Assembly: GCA_025449575.1 (NCBI GenBank)
Contig: JANWJB010000016.1
Coordinates: forward strand, 1-35,529
Length of the DNA stretch: 35,529 nucleotides
Reading direction: 5' to 3'
Source of the DNA: Acidobacteriaceae bacterium
GTDB taxonomy: Bacteria > Acidobacteriota > Terriglobia > Terriglobales > Acidobacteriaceae
The notes under the pieces are model-generated. The model had not been told where the DNA came from and searched no databases. It saw only the letters and a list, made by a program, of their open reading frames with translations. Positions 9,787 to 19,034 of this stretch are shown here, piece by piece; position 1 is the first letter of the stretch; every line of letters starts with the position of its first letter. The translations under genes and the position numbers were made by a program.

Positions 9787-10725
9787 GTGAAAAAACTTAT
9801 CTGGATCACCGGTGCCCATGGCTTTATTGGCCGGCATTTGGCGAAGTGGCTCACGAGCCGCGGGCATACAGTCATGGGCCTTGGACATGGCGCCTGGCCT
9901 CATTCTGAGGCTGCGGAATGGGGTGTTCATCGATGGCTCAACGGCGGCATTCATTCTGGTAACCTTCAGCAGCTTCTTCGGGAGGACGGTCTTCCCGATT
10001 GTATCTATCACCTGGCGGGAGGCTCTTCAGTCGGCACAGCGATTTCCAGCCCGCATGAGGATTTCGGGCGCACTGTCACGACTACGGCCGAACTGTTGGA
10101 CTGGATGCGGAGTGAGGCGTGCGGTACCCGGCTGGTTGCCGTATCCAGCGCGGCGGTTTACGGCGCCGGTCATTCCGGGCCGATCCCCGAGAATGGTCCT
10201 CATCAGCCGTTCTCGCCATATGGTTACCACAAACTGATGATGGAGTATGCGTGCAGATCGTATGCAGCCAGCTACGGTCTGCCGGCAGTGGTCGTTCGCC
10301 TATTTTCCGTATACGGCAATTGGCTGAAGAAGCAGTTGCTGTGGGATATGTGCACGAGACTGGCAGGTGGCAGTCGCGAGTTGCAGTTGGGAGGGACGGG
10401 GAAGGAACTGCGGGATTGGACGGATATCAGGGATGTCGTGCGGGTGCTTGAACTTGCGATGGGGCTACCTGTGGCGGAGAATTCAACACTCGTCCTCAAT
10501 GGGGGGTCAGGAAGAGCCATCAGCGTTTCCGAGGTTGCAGCTCTTGTTCTCCGATCCTGGCCTGAACCCGCGAAGGTAGAGTTCACGGCAAAGAGCCGGC
10601 CCGGGGATCCCTTCTCGCTCATCGCGGATGCGGAGATATTACGGAAGAGCGGATTTGAGTGGAAGATTCCTGTCGACAGGGGTATTGGAGAGTATGTGGA
10701 ATGGTTCAGAAAGCTCAGGGGGTAG
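9787..10725 (+). CDS. NAD-dependent epimerase/dehydratase (extended SDR)
   Basis: KKLIWITGAHGFIGRHLAKWL (GxxGxxG), YHLAGGSSVG, AVSSAAVYG, YGYHKLMME (YxxxK). Confidence 0.92.
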   Translation: MKKLIWITGAHGFIGRHLAKWLTSRGHTVMGLGHGAWPHSEAAEWGVHRWLNGGIHSGNLQQLLREDGLPDCIYHLAGGSSVGTAISSPHEDFGRTVTTTAELLDWMRSEACGTRLVAVSSAAVYGAGHSGPIPENGPHQPFSPYGYHKLMMEYACRSYAASYGLPAVVVRLFSVYGNWLKKQLLWDMCTRLAGGSRELQLGGTGKELRDWTDIRDVVRVLELAMGLPVAENSTLVLNGGSGRAISVSEVAALVLRSWPEPAKVEFTAKSRPGDPFSLIADAEILRKSGFEWKIPVDRGIGEYVEWFRKLRG

Positions 10726-10728
10726 GGA

Positions 10729-12009
10729 TTGATTCGCGTAGCGTTTACTGCCATAAGCGGGAAAGACTGGACCGGCACGGGGATCCACAACTACTACCTT
10801 AATCTGGTACGAGTGCTGCTCACGCATTCAAAACATCGAGTGCAGCCAGTGATCTTTGCCGGCGAAGATGCAATTGCGGCGAACCTTGAGTCGTTCTACC
10901 CCATGGATGGGGTTCAGATCATCCGCACAGCCGAGTTCAATGAAGCTTGGAGAGGCGAACGCCTGCGCCGGGCGGTCCTCTTCGGGCGGGATCGTTTGGC
11001 TGCATACGCCTTCAGTAGGCATGGAATTGACGTTGCATTCGAGTCCGCTCAGTTTCTTGGGTGGCGCTTTCCTCTTCCGACGATATCCTGGTTGCCGGAT
11101 TTCCAGCACAGGAATCTGAGACACCTGTTTTCCCTCGCGGGCTGCTGGAAGCGCGACCTAGGATTTCGGGTCCAGGTGCTAAGTGGTCGACAGATCATGC
11201 TAAGCAGCGAAGACAGCAGGCGCGATTGCGAGCGATTCTTCCCCAGATCGATCGGACGGACCTCCGTGGTCCGCTTTTCTGTTGCCGTCCCGTCCCTGGA
11301 CCCAAATACGCGTCCTCGAGCAGTTGCCGATAGCTATAGACTACCGGAATCATTTTTCTATTTACCCAATCAGTTCTGGAAACACAAAAATCACCGTCTC
11401 GTAATTGAGGCTTTGGCTATAGCCAAGCGTGAGGGGTACGACTTCGTCGTGGCTACTTCGGGAAGGAGCGACGATTACCGGCATCCCAATCACTTCAGCG
11501 GTCTTCAATCCCTTGTGAAATCATATGGCTTGTCGGACAACTTCCGCTTCCTCGGATTAATCCCTCGCGACCACGTTATCGGTTTGTTGCGCTCCTGCGC
11601 GGCCCTCATTAACCCCTCGTTGTCGGAGGGATGGAGCACGACGGTTGAAGAAGCTAAGATGCTCGGTGTTCCGATGTTGCTCTCCGATCTTCCGGTTCAC
11701 AGAGAGCAGGCGGGGGGCTCGGCAAGCTTTTTCGATCCGCGCGCGGCGCGCCAGTTAACAACGCTGATGGCGGAACACCGCGCTATCTCCGTCCTCGAAC
11801 GCCGGAACCTGGAAAGAGCGGCGATCGCAAGAGCTGACGATGGCGCAAAACGATTTGCAGAGGAATTTTCCGGTATGGTCGAACTCGCTGCGGGTGCTTG
11901 CAAGCGACCGCAGATTGCTCAACCGGCCCTGATCTGTGAATCGGTCAAACTGGAAACAAGAGCACGGGACGGTTCGATGGATCCGGCAAACCAGAAGTCC
12001 AGGGCCTGA
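10729..12009 (+). CDS. Glycosyltransferase family 1/4 (GT-B)
   Basis: FYLPNQFWKHKNHRLVIEALAIAKREG; RDHVIGLLRSCAALINPSLSEGWSTTVEEAKMLGVPMLLSDLPVHREQAG. TTG start with strong upstream purine-rich RBS. Confidence 0.9.
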   Translation: MIRVAFTAISGKDWTGTGIHNYYLNLVRVLLTHSKHRVQPVIFAGEDAIAANLESFYPMDGVQIIRTAEFNEAWRGERLRRAVLFGRDRLAAYAFSRHGIDVAFESAQFLGWRFPLPTISWLPDFQHRNLRHLFSLAGCWKRDLGFRVQVLSGRQIMLSSEDSRRDCERFFPRSIGRTSVVRFSVAVPSLDPNTRPRAVADSYRLPESFFYLPNQFWKHKNHRLVIEALAIAKREGYDFVVATSGRSDDYRHPNHFSGLQSLVKSYGLSDNFRFLGLIPRDHVIGLLRSCAALINPSLSEGWSTTVEEAKMLGVPMLLSDLPVHREQAGGSASFFDPRAARQLTTLMAEHRAISVLERRNLERAAIARADDGAKRFAEEFSGMVELAAGACKRPQIAQPALICESVKLETRARDGSMDPANQKSRA

Positions 12010-12010
12010 T

Positions 12011-13405
12011 TTAGTCATGCATTGCAATACAGTCCACGGTTCCGGTCGAGGCTGCGCCGGTATCGGATGCGATTGTCACTTGAATGGAATCTGGAGATTT
12101 GGTGATGGAAACCAAATGAGGCTGCCCGTAAACCTTGGTTAAGCTACAAGCAACGGAGTAGTGGTTATCGCGAAAAGGTGCTTTCCAAAACAGAGGCTTG
12201 CTGGTACAAGCTGCGGCGATCCGTTGGGGGGTCAAACAGCCGAGGGTAAAGCTCTCATGCTGCAGGCCGGTTGATGCGCCTATTCCTTGGGTAACTTGAA
12301 GTCTGTCGCCTTGGATCATGCCGGAAACATCCAGCCCTCTTACGAGGGGATCTTTGTTGATTCCCACCATCATGTTGCGATAGAGGTTTGAAATTATGTC
12401 GTAAGAAGCATGACCTCCCCCGGCCGACATTTCAATCATGTTTTTGCCGCCTGACGAGTCAATAATGGGAGCAGCCCCGGGTACATTTCCAACATGGGGA
12501 TCGACGATCGTATTGTCAGTGGCTTGTGCTCCAATACGGATGTATGCAGCACCAGTTTGCCCTCGAATGCTGCTGGCGAAGGTCTCGCACCGTGTGGCCA
12601 CGAAACGGTTGTTGTTAGCATGAATGTCGTTTTCCAAGTCGATGCAACTGTGCTGCCACCCGTCTCCACCTCCTCCTATGACGATGGAGTTATTGGATTC
12701 GCCCAGATCATAGAACGTGCCGAGGCCCTCGATCGAACCTCCGTAGAAGTGATTGGAGTTCGCCAGGTTGATCCAGCGGACACCAACATGGCCGTTTTGC
12801 GGGCAAGGTGCTCGGAAGCATGTCGTTAGAACCGTTAGCCCGTAAAAGTCATTGAAGTAAGCTCCGATGCCATGGACGTAATCCTGGCCGTCGAGAAGGA
12901 CACCAACCATGGAGCCACTCTGAGGCAGGCGTACAGTGACACCGATAAACCTGCTGTTGGATATGGCCCGCAGATTAAGAGCACCAAGAGCGGAGGAATC
13001 CATGGAGATATCGAATGTGCAGTTAATAACCGTCAATCCGTTCAAATGGTAGCTTGTCGGATGATGGTTTTCGAGAGCCCACGGACCGGAGATCAAGCGA
13101 ATTTGCACTCCCGCCATCCCAACTGCTCCGCTGGCGCAATCCAAGGTCATACCAGCCCTGGGATAAAGAGGCGCACGAATCGTGTAGATACCCGGAGGTA
13201 CATACACTCGGCATCCAAATTGCGGGCACTGCTCGATGGCGGCCTGGAGGCTTTGGGAGCTGCTCGCGACGATGACTCCCGTGTCTGCAGCGGTGTTAGG
13301 AAGTGTGATCGGAGCTTGAGCTAACATATACGGGTTCGAACAGCATACTGCCGCCAAGAACCCGACCGCAGCATGGCAAATTAGCCGTGTCTCAAATATT
13401 CTCAC
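12011..13405 (-). CDS. Secreted right-handed parallel beta-helix protein (pectate-lyase/tailspike-like fold)
   Basis: Signal-peptide-like N-terminus (ICHAAVGFLAAVCCSNPYMLAQA), then SLQAAIEQCPQFGCRVYVPPGIYTIRAPLYPRAGMTLDCASG typical of the N-cap of Pectate_lyase_3-like helices. Confidence 0.65.
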   Translation of the reverse strand: MRIFETRLICHAAVGFLAAVCCSNPYMLAQAPITLPNTAADTGVIVASSSQSLQAAIEQCPQFGCRVYVPPGIYTIRAPLYPRAGMTLDCASGAVGMAGVQIRLISGPWALENHHPTSYHLNGLTVINCTFDISMDSSALGALNLRAISNSRFIGVTVRLPQSGSMVGVLLDGQDYVHGIGAYFNDFYGLTVLTTCFRAPCPQNGHVGVRWINLANSNHFYGGSIEGLGTFYDLGESNNSIVIGGGGDGWQHSCIDLENDIHANNNRFVATRCETFASSIRGQTGAAYIRIGAQATDNTIVDPHVGNVPGAAPIIDSSGGKNMIEMSAGGGHASYDIISNLYRNMMVGINKDPLVRGLDVSGMIQGDRLQVTQGIGASTGLQHESFTLGCLTPQRIAAACTSKPLFWKAPFRDNHYSVACSLTKVYGQPHLVSITKSPDSIQVTIASDTGAASTGTVDCIAMHD

Positions 13406-13459
13406 TGGTTATGACTCCCGCGCATAAGCTCCATAGAATGGAGCTCTAAATGCGAAATT

Positions 13460-13492
13460 TGTTACAAGCGATCGCGCATGTTACTAGCGATC
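13460..13492. repeat. Two near-identical 14-nt direct repeats, 19-nt period, in the divergent intergenic region
   Basis: TGTTACAAGCGATC (13460-13473) and TGTTACTAGCGATC (13479-13492), one mismatch; followed by AACAG...CTGTT inverted repeat at 13494-13513. Confidence 0.6.
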
Positions 13493-13755
13493 TAACAGAA
13501 GATTATTCCTGTTCACATGGTGGTGTGCAATCTGTTAATGCCGAGAAGGCTAATAAAATATTGTCTGCAAGAGGTCACTCTGACGCTTTTCGCTGTGAAC
13601 ATGGATCTCTTCGCCCTGCGATGACGAAGGAGACGACGACCGATGAACGCGACTCTCTGTATTCCACCGAGATTCCCGGTTTGGAGTCGGCATCTCCGGT
13701 GACGCAGCAACCCTGATTTTCACCTCTCTTCCTCTTTCCGATTGAGCAAAAAAGA

Positions 13756-15036
13756 ATGAAAGTTTTGATTGTAAGTGCGGTATTTCCGCCTGAACCGGTG
13801 GTTTCGGCGCGGACCAGCTTCGAGGTCGCGAACGGGTTGGTGAGCGAAGGCCATCAGGTCACCGTGCTCGCTCCTTTCCCGAGCCGCCCCGATGGGGTGC
13901 TCTTTGCAGGATTTAGGCGGTCGCTCTACCGCAAAGAGAATATTGGATTTTGCCTGATTCGCTGCTTCTCGGTGATTTCGGAGAAGTCCACCATGGCGAG
14001 CCGAATGATAGAAAACATCAGCTTTGCCATTACTTCTTCCCTGGGGGTCTTATTCCAGCCGCGGGCAGACGTTCTCTATGTCAATTCGTGGGCAATTTTC
14101 GGGATGGGACTGGTATCGCTCGCGGCGTGGCTGCGGGGCATCCCCGCGGTGATCAGTATCCAAGACGTTTATCCCGAATCGCTGGCTCAACAGAAGCGGA
14201 TTTCTACTCATTCGGCCATTTACCGGATTCTACGATGGTTGGATGGAAAAGCGGTGCGTTCGGCAAAGGCAATCATTGTGCTTTCCGATCGATTTCGCGA
14301 GACGTATGCCAAAGATCGCGGGGTTGCGGCCGATCGGATTCATGTCGTGGAGAATTGGGGAGAAAACGATTCCCGGGAACTGGACGTTCGCGGCGCATAT
14401 GCCGTACGCCGGAGGTACAGAATTCCCGATCAGGCGATGCTGGCGGTGTACGGCGGTAACATCGGGGCGGCGGCCGGAGTGGAAACGGTGATTCACGCCT
14501 TCGAGTTTTTGTGGAACGAGGATAATCTTTACCTGCTGATTGCCGGGACGGGCTCTCGCCTGGCTGCGTGCCAGGCGCTCGTGAAAGAGAAAGGATTGCA
14601 GAATCGCGTCTTCTTCTACACGCCCTGGCCGAAAGAGCATACAGGAGTGGTATTAGGCGCGGCGGACTTTCTTCTGTTGCCGACACAGGGCAATCAATCC
14701 CTGGTATCGGTTCCCTCCAAACTGATCTCCTATATGCTGTCCGGGCATCCGGTACTGGCGATGGTGCACGAAGATTCCGATACCGCTGTACTGATCCGCA
14801 AGGCGCAAGCCGGCTGGATTATTCCGCCGGACGATCCGGTCCAGACCGCCGCGGCTTTGAAGGCAATTGCCAGCAGCGCTCCTGAAGAATTGCGCGCCTG
14901 TGGCGTCCGGGCTTTGGATTACGCACTTTCCAACCTCTCCCGGGAAGAAAATCTTTCCCGCATTCTCGGGCTTCTCTCGCAGATTGCGCGGCAAACGACG
15001 CCGCCGGCGGCAGTGGTTCACGAATTCAAAGCGTAG
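13756..15036 (+). CDS. Glycosyltransferase family 4 (WbuB-like)
   Basis: MKVLIVSAVFPPEPVVSARTSFEVANGLVSEGHQVTVLAPFPSRP; IQDVYPESL; GGNIGAAAGVETVIHAF; TQGNQSLVSVPSKLISYMLSGHPVLA. Confidence 0.93.
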   Translation: MKVLIVSAVFPPEPVVSARTSFEVANGLVSEGHQVTVLAPFPSRPDGVLFAGFRRSLYRKENIGFCLIRCFSVISEKSTMASRMIENISFAITSSLGVLFQPRADVLYVNSWAIFGMGLVSLAAWLRGIPAVISIQDVYPESLAQQKRISTHSAIYRILRWLDGKAVRSAKAIIVLSDRFRETYAKDRGVAADRIHVVENWGENDSRELDVRGAYAVRRRYRIPDQAMLAVYGGNIGAAAGVETVIHAFEFLWNEDNLYLLIAGTGSRLAACQALVKEKGLQNRVFFYTPWPKEHTGVVLGAADFLLLPTQGNQSLVSVPSKLISYMLSGHPVLAMVHEDSDTAVLIRKAQAGWIIPPDDPVQTAAALKAIASSAPEELRACGVRALDYALSNLSREENLSRILGLLSQIARQTTPPAAVVHEFKA

Positions 15037-15059
15037 GTGTGGAAGTGCCAATCAGTAGA

Positions 15060-15713
15060 ATGAACAGGCTGTGGAAGCGGTCTCTCGATTTGATAGCAGC
15101 GGGCATCATTCTGCTGCTTTCATCCCCGTTTCTTTTCCTCTGTGCGCTCGCGATCAAAATCACCTCGCGAGGGCCCATCTTCTTCCGGCAGGAACGTATC
15201 GGCAAGAATTGGAGGAGGTTCCGGATTGTGAAGTTCCGGACGATGGCCTGGAATGCGCCCGATCTGCGAAACGCGGACGGCAGCACATTCAATGCTGAGC
15301 ATGACCCGCGCGTGACCCGCATCGGCAGGGTACTTCGGAAAACCAGCTTCGACGAGCTGCCTCAGTTGTGGAATGTGCTGTGTGGCGAAATGAGCCTCGT
15401 CGGCCCGCGGCCGGAGCTGCCGGACGGGGTTACGGGCTATCTTCCAGGCCAGTTCAAGCGGCTGGATGTTCTCCCCGGGATGACCGGATGGGCGGTGGTC
15501 CACGGACGCAACAATGTGCCAGTTAGCCGGCGCCGGGATCTGGATGCCTGGTATGCACAACATGCAAGCTTCTGGCTTGATCTGAAGATCCTCGCAAAAA
15601 CGGTTGCGTTGGTAGTGCGGAGCAAGGGGATCAATCGCGGCACAAGTTCCCCATCCGCGGATGTTTCAGCGGGGGGTGCGGTGGAGGTCCAGCAATGTTC
15701 GACGGAAAGCTAG
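15060..15713 (+). CDS. Initiating sugar transferase (polyprenyl-phosphate phosphoglycosyltransferase, PglC/WcaJ-C type)
   Basis: KRSLDLIAAGIILLLSSPFLFLCALAIKITSRGPIFFRQERIGKNWRRFRIVKFRTM ... LRKTSFDELPQLWNVLCGEMSLVGPRPEL ... PGMTGWAVVHGRN. Confidence 0.95.
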   Translation: MNRLWKRSLDLIAAGIILLLSSPFLFLCALAIKITSRGPIFFRQERIGKNWRRFRIVKFRTMAWNAPDLRNADGSTFNAEHDPRVTRIGRVLRKTSFDELPQLWNVLCGEMSLVGPRPELPDGVTGYLPGQFKRLDVLPGMTGWAVVHGRNNVPVSRRRDLDAWYAQHASFWLDLKILAKTVALVVRSKGINRGTSSPSADVSAGGAVEVQQCSTES

Positions 15714-16249
15714 GCGCGCTGCTTCCTTTCGATGAAGGGTCGCTTCCTCTGGTGCAGGCCTGGATGAACGATGAAGAGGTAAGGCGGGGCACCGGAACGG
15801 AGGGTCCGGTTTCAGATTTTGAGCACCAGCGATGGTACCGATCGCTGATGGAAGACCGTTCCCAGCGGGTCTTCCTGATCGGGCAGCGTTCCGACGGCAA
15901 GCTGAAGCCCGTGGGCGCGATTGGCCTGCGAGGTATTAACTGGCGATCGCGCAATGCCGAGTACTGGATCTATATAGGCGATCGCGCGGCCAGAGGCAGA
16001 GGCGTGGCGGATGAGGCCTCGAGGCTGCTGCTGCGCTTTGCCTTCAGCACCTTGGGATTGCACCGCGTTTTTCTTCAGGTCAACGCAACCAATCAACCGG
16101 CAGTTCGCCTGTACCGGCGTCTTGGGTTTGTAGAGGAAGGTACCCTGCGCGGGGCGGTATTCGCCGAAGGCCGATTCGTCGATCGGCTTCTGTTTTCAAT
16201 GCTGGAAGAAGAAGCCCGGCAGATCTGGCCGGAAAGGAGCGCATCGTGA
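15695..16249 (+). CDS. GNAT family N-acetyltransferase (RimJ/PseH-like)
   Basis: VGAIGLRGINWRSRNAEYWIYIGDRAARGRGVADEASRLLLRFAFSTLGLHRVFLQVNATNQPAVRLYRRLGFVEEGTLR. Overlaps sugar transferase 3' end. Confidence 0.92.
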   Translation: MFDGKLGALLPFDEGSLPLVQAWMNDEEVRRGTGTEGPVSDFEHQRWYRSLMEDRSQRVFLIGQRSDGKLKPVGAIGLRGINWRSRNAEYWIYIGDRAARGRGVADEASRLLLRFAFSTLGLHRVFLQVNATNQPAVRLYRRLGFVEEGTLRGAVFAEGRFVDRLLFSMLEEEARQIWPERSAS

Positions 16250-17526
16250 TTCCCAGTCTGCTGGTGTTAGGCGCGGGTCCCTTGCAGATACCTGCTCTGC
16301 ATGAAGCGCGCGCACTTGGAATTCGCAGTGTGGCCCTCGACGCCAACCCCGCCGCGGTAGGACTGGCGCTGTGCGATGCTCCGCATGTAGCGGATATTCT
16401 CAATCCCGATAAGGTGGAGGCGATCGCAAGGGAAGAGCGGGTCAACGGGATCATGACGCTCTGCACCGACGCGCCGGTGAGGACGGTCGCCGAAGTAGGC
16501 GAGCGCATGGGACTTACCGCCTTGACGCCGAAGGCGGCCGCGCGTGCGACCGACAAGCGCTTGATGCGCCAGGCTTTTGCAGATGCGGGTGCTCCCTCTC
16601 CGGAGACGCGCACGGTGGAGACTTTGAGCGAGGCCAAGGTTACTGCAGAAGCTTTTGGCTACCCCGTTGCCCTTAAGATCGGGTGCAGTTCAGGGAGCCG
16701 CGGCGTTTATCGCGTGGATCGCGGCGATGCTATGGCAGCCGCCTACGAGAGCTGCCGGAGTTACCAGAAAGAAGGAGCCCTGCTGCTGGAGGAGTGGGTG
16801 GATGGCGGGGAAGTCAGCGTAGAGGGCTATTGCACGGATACCGCACATGCCATCGTCGCAATTACCGATAAGTTCCTTTTTCCCGGCAGGTCTCCTGTCG
16901 AGGCTGGCCATTGCCAACCCTCGCACTTTGAACCGCACATCCAGGAGCAGATTCGCGAAGCGGTTCACGCTGGCCTGGCCGCTCTGGGCCTGACCTGGTG
17001 CGCCTTTCACGCCGAGGTCAAGGTCTCACCGGCAAAAGGAGCGCGTCTGATTGAAATTGGAGCTCGCCTCGGAGGGGATCGCATCTCTACGCATCTCACG
17101 CCGCTCTCAACCGGCGTCAATCTGGTGCGAGTCGCGGTCCTCCTGGCCTTAGGGGAACGCCCCGAAGCGTTTCCTATCCTGGATCGCGGCGCCTGCGTTC
17201 GATATTTTGACTTGAAGCGCTCCGGCGTTCTCAAACATCTCAGCGGCCTTCGCCGGCTTTATGGCATTCCGGGGGCGGAGATCATTTATCCGGCTTCGGA
17301 ACGCGATGGGCTGCTTCGCGAGGGATTCATTATTGGCGAAGTCCGCTCCAGCCTCGACCGTTATGGCCATGTTCTCTATTCCGGATCGACGCGGGAAGAG
17401 GCGATCCACCGCTGTCAGGCTGCCACCAGCATGCTGCAGTTTGAATTTGAAGACGGGGACTGCCGCAATGGCGACGGGCTGGCAGTGATGGAAACCCTGC
17501 CGCGCCGTCTTGAGAAGGTCCCGTAA
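16246..17526 (+). CDS. ATP-grasp domain protein (carbamoyl-phosphate synthase/biotin carboxylase-like)
   Basis: LVLGAGPLQIPALHEARALGIRSVALDANP; TDKRLMRQAFADAGAPSPETRTV; YPVALKIGCSSGSRGVYRV; FHAEVKVSPAKGARLIEIGARLGGDRIS. GTGA overlap with GNAT gene. Confidence 0.9.
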   Translation: MIPSLLVLGAGPLQIPALHEARALGIRSVALDANPAAVGLALCDAPHVADILNPDKVEAIAREERVNGIMTLCTDAPVRTVAEVGERMGLTALTPKAAARATDKRLMRQAFADAGAPSPETRTVETLSEAKVTAEAFGYPVALKIGCSSGSRGVYRVDRGDAMAAAYESCRSYQKEGALLLEEWVDGGEVSVEGYCTDTAHAIVAITDKFLFPGRSPVEAGHCQPSHFEPHIQEQIREAVHAGLAALGLTWCAFHAEVKVSPAKGARLIEIGARLGGDRISTHLTPLSTGVNLVRVAVLLALGERPEAFPILDRGACVRYFDLKRSGVLKHLSGLRRLYGIPGAEIIYPASERDGLLREGFIIGEVRSSLDRYGHVLYSGSTREEAIHRCQAATSMLQFEFEDGDCRNGDGLAVMETLPRRLEKVP

Positions 17527-17705
17527 GCTTCCTCAATGCCCGGGTGTGCCCGCACCCAGCTCGGCGCTCGCGACGAGAGAAGCGCCCCAAATCACAGGTT
17601 TGAAGCCGGCGTTATAGAACCCGAGTGAGCCGGAAACGCGAATCTGCTCCGGCGCGCAATCCGGAAGCCAAAGTAGATCCCCAGTACCGAGGAGCGAATA
17701 AAAGT

Positions 17706-18872
17706 ATGGAAACGAAAACGCAGACGATCCCTTTTCATGTTGCGGACCTTGGAGAAGAAGAAGCGCAGGCGGCGGCGGATGTTGTCCGCTCCGGCTGGCT
17801 TACGATGGGTCCTAAGACAGTCGAATTTGAACGGGAATTTGCCTCCTATATAGGCGCCAAACACGCAATTGGCGTAAATTCCTGCACTGCCGCACTGCAC
17901 ATTGCGCTGGAAGCGATCGGACTATCCCAGGGGGATGAAGTCCTTGTGCCAACCACCACCTTTACAGCGACCGCCGAAGTCGTGGTGTATTTCAAAGCCA
18001 TCCCCGTGTTGGTCGATGTAGACCCTACAACGCTCTGCATCGATCCAATAGACGCGGAGAGACGCATCACAAGCAAAACCCGCGCCATCATTCCCGTTCA
18101 TTTTGCAGGTCAGCCTTGCGATATGGACAAGATCCAAGAACTCGCGGCGAGACACCATCTGGAAATTATCGAAGATGCGGCCCATTCGCTTCCTGCTTCC
18201 TATCGCGGTACGCCGGTGGGGGCCATCAGCAAACTAACCGCTTTCAGCTTCTATGCCACCAAAACGATGACCACCGGCGAGGGCGGAATGGTGACGACCA
18301 ACGATGACGATCTCGCCGCCAGGATGAAGATCATGCGGCTCCACGGCATTGGCCGTGATGCGTGGAAGCGCTATAGCAGCGAGGGATCGTGGTATTACGA
18401 GGTGCTGAGCGCTGGTTTCAAGTACAACCTCACGGATATTCAATCGGCAATTGGTCTGGTTCAGTTGACGAAGTGCACGCAGATGCGCAATCGCCGGGAA
18501 GAGATTGCGCTCAAATACAACGAGATATTTTCGCAGTGCGGGTTGCTACAGACACCGATCGTGCTCGACGATCGTGAATCGGCGTGGCATCTTTATGTGC
18601 TCCGCTTGAATCTCGATCGGCTCACGATTGGGCGGGCGGAAGTCATCGAGCGATTAAAGCAGCAGGGGATCGGCACAAGCGTCCACTTCATCCCTTTGCA
18701 CATGCATCCTTATTATAGGGATTCCTATGGCTACAGCGCCGAGGCTCTCCCGGTCGCAACGGCTGAGTATCAGCGGTCGATCTCACTGCCCATCTATCCT
18801 GGGATGTCACCAGATCAGGTCACATATGTGACCGAGCAGGTTCTCAGCATAGTTGGCAGCGCCCGCCGCTAA
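17706..18872 (+). CDS. DegT/DnrJ/EryC1/StrS family aminotransferase (PglE/PseC-like)
   Basis: IPFHVADLGEEEAQAAADVVRSGWLTMGPKTVEFEREFASYIGAKHAIGVNSCTAALHIAL; IIEDAAHSLPAS; FSFYATKTMTTGEGGMV (PLP Lys). Confidence 0.94.
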   Translation: METKTQTIPFHVADLGEEEAQAAADVVRSGWLTMGPKTVEFEREFASYIGAKHAIGVNSCTAALHIALEAIGLSQGDEVLVPTTTFTATAEVVVYFKAIPVLVDVDPTTLCIDPIDAERRITSKTRAIIPVHFAGQPCDMDKIQELAARHHLEIIEDAAHSLPASYRGTPVGAISKLTAFSFYATKTMTTGEGGMVTTNDDDLAARMKIMRLHGIGRDAWKRYSSEGSWYYEVLSAGFKYNLTDIQSAIGLVQLTKCTQMRNRREEIALKYNEIFSQCGLLQTPIVLDDRESAWHLYVLRLNLDRLTIGRAEVIERLKQQGIGTSVHFIPLHMHPYYRDSYGYSAEALPVATAEYQRSISLPIYPGMSPDQVTYVTEQVLSIVGSARR

Positions 18873-19034
18873 TAGCGCATGCGCGACCATTTTGTTCGGG
18901 ATATCAGGGGACTTGCTCGATAGCATGCCGGTGGCGTGGAAGGTTGGTTGGATGCAACCCGCCGGCCCACCCTATCCCGAGATTTCCATCTTTGCCACAG
19001 ACATTCGGATGAAGGTCACCCCTCATTGACTCTA

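Noticed and set aside
13450-13716. 88-aa ORF in the divergent intergenic region
   Set aside because: AT-richer sequence containing the repeats; no family resemblance or convincing RBS.
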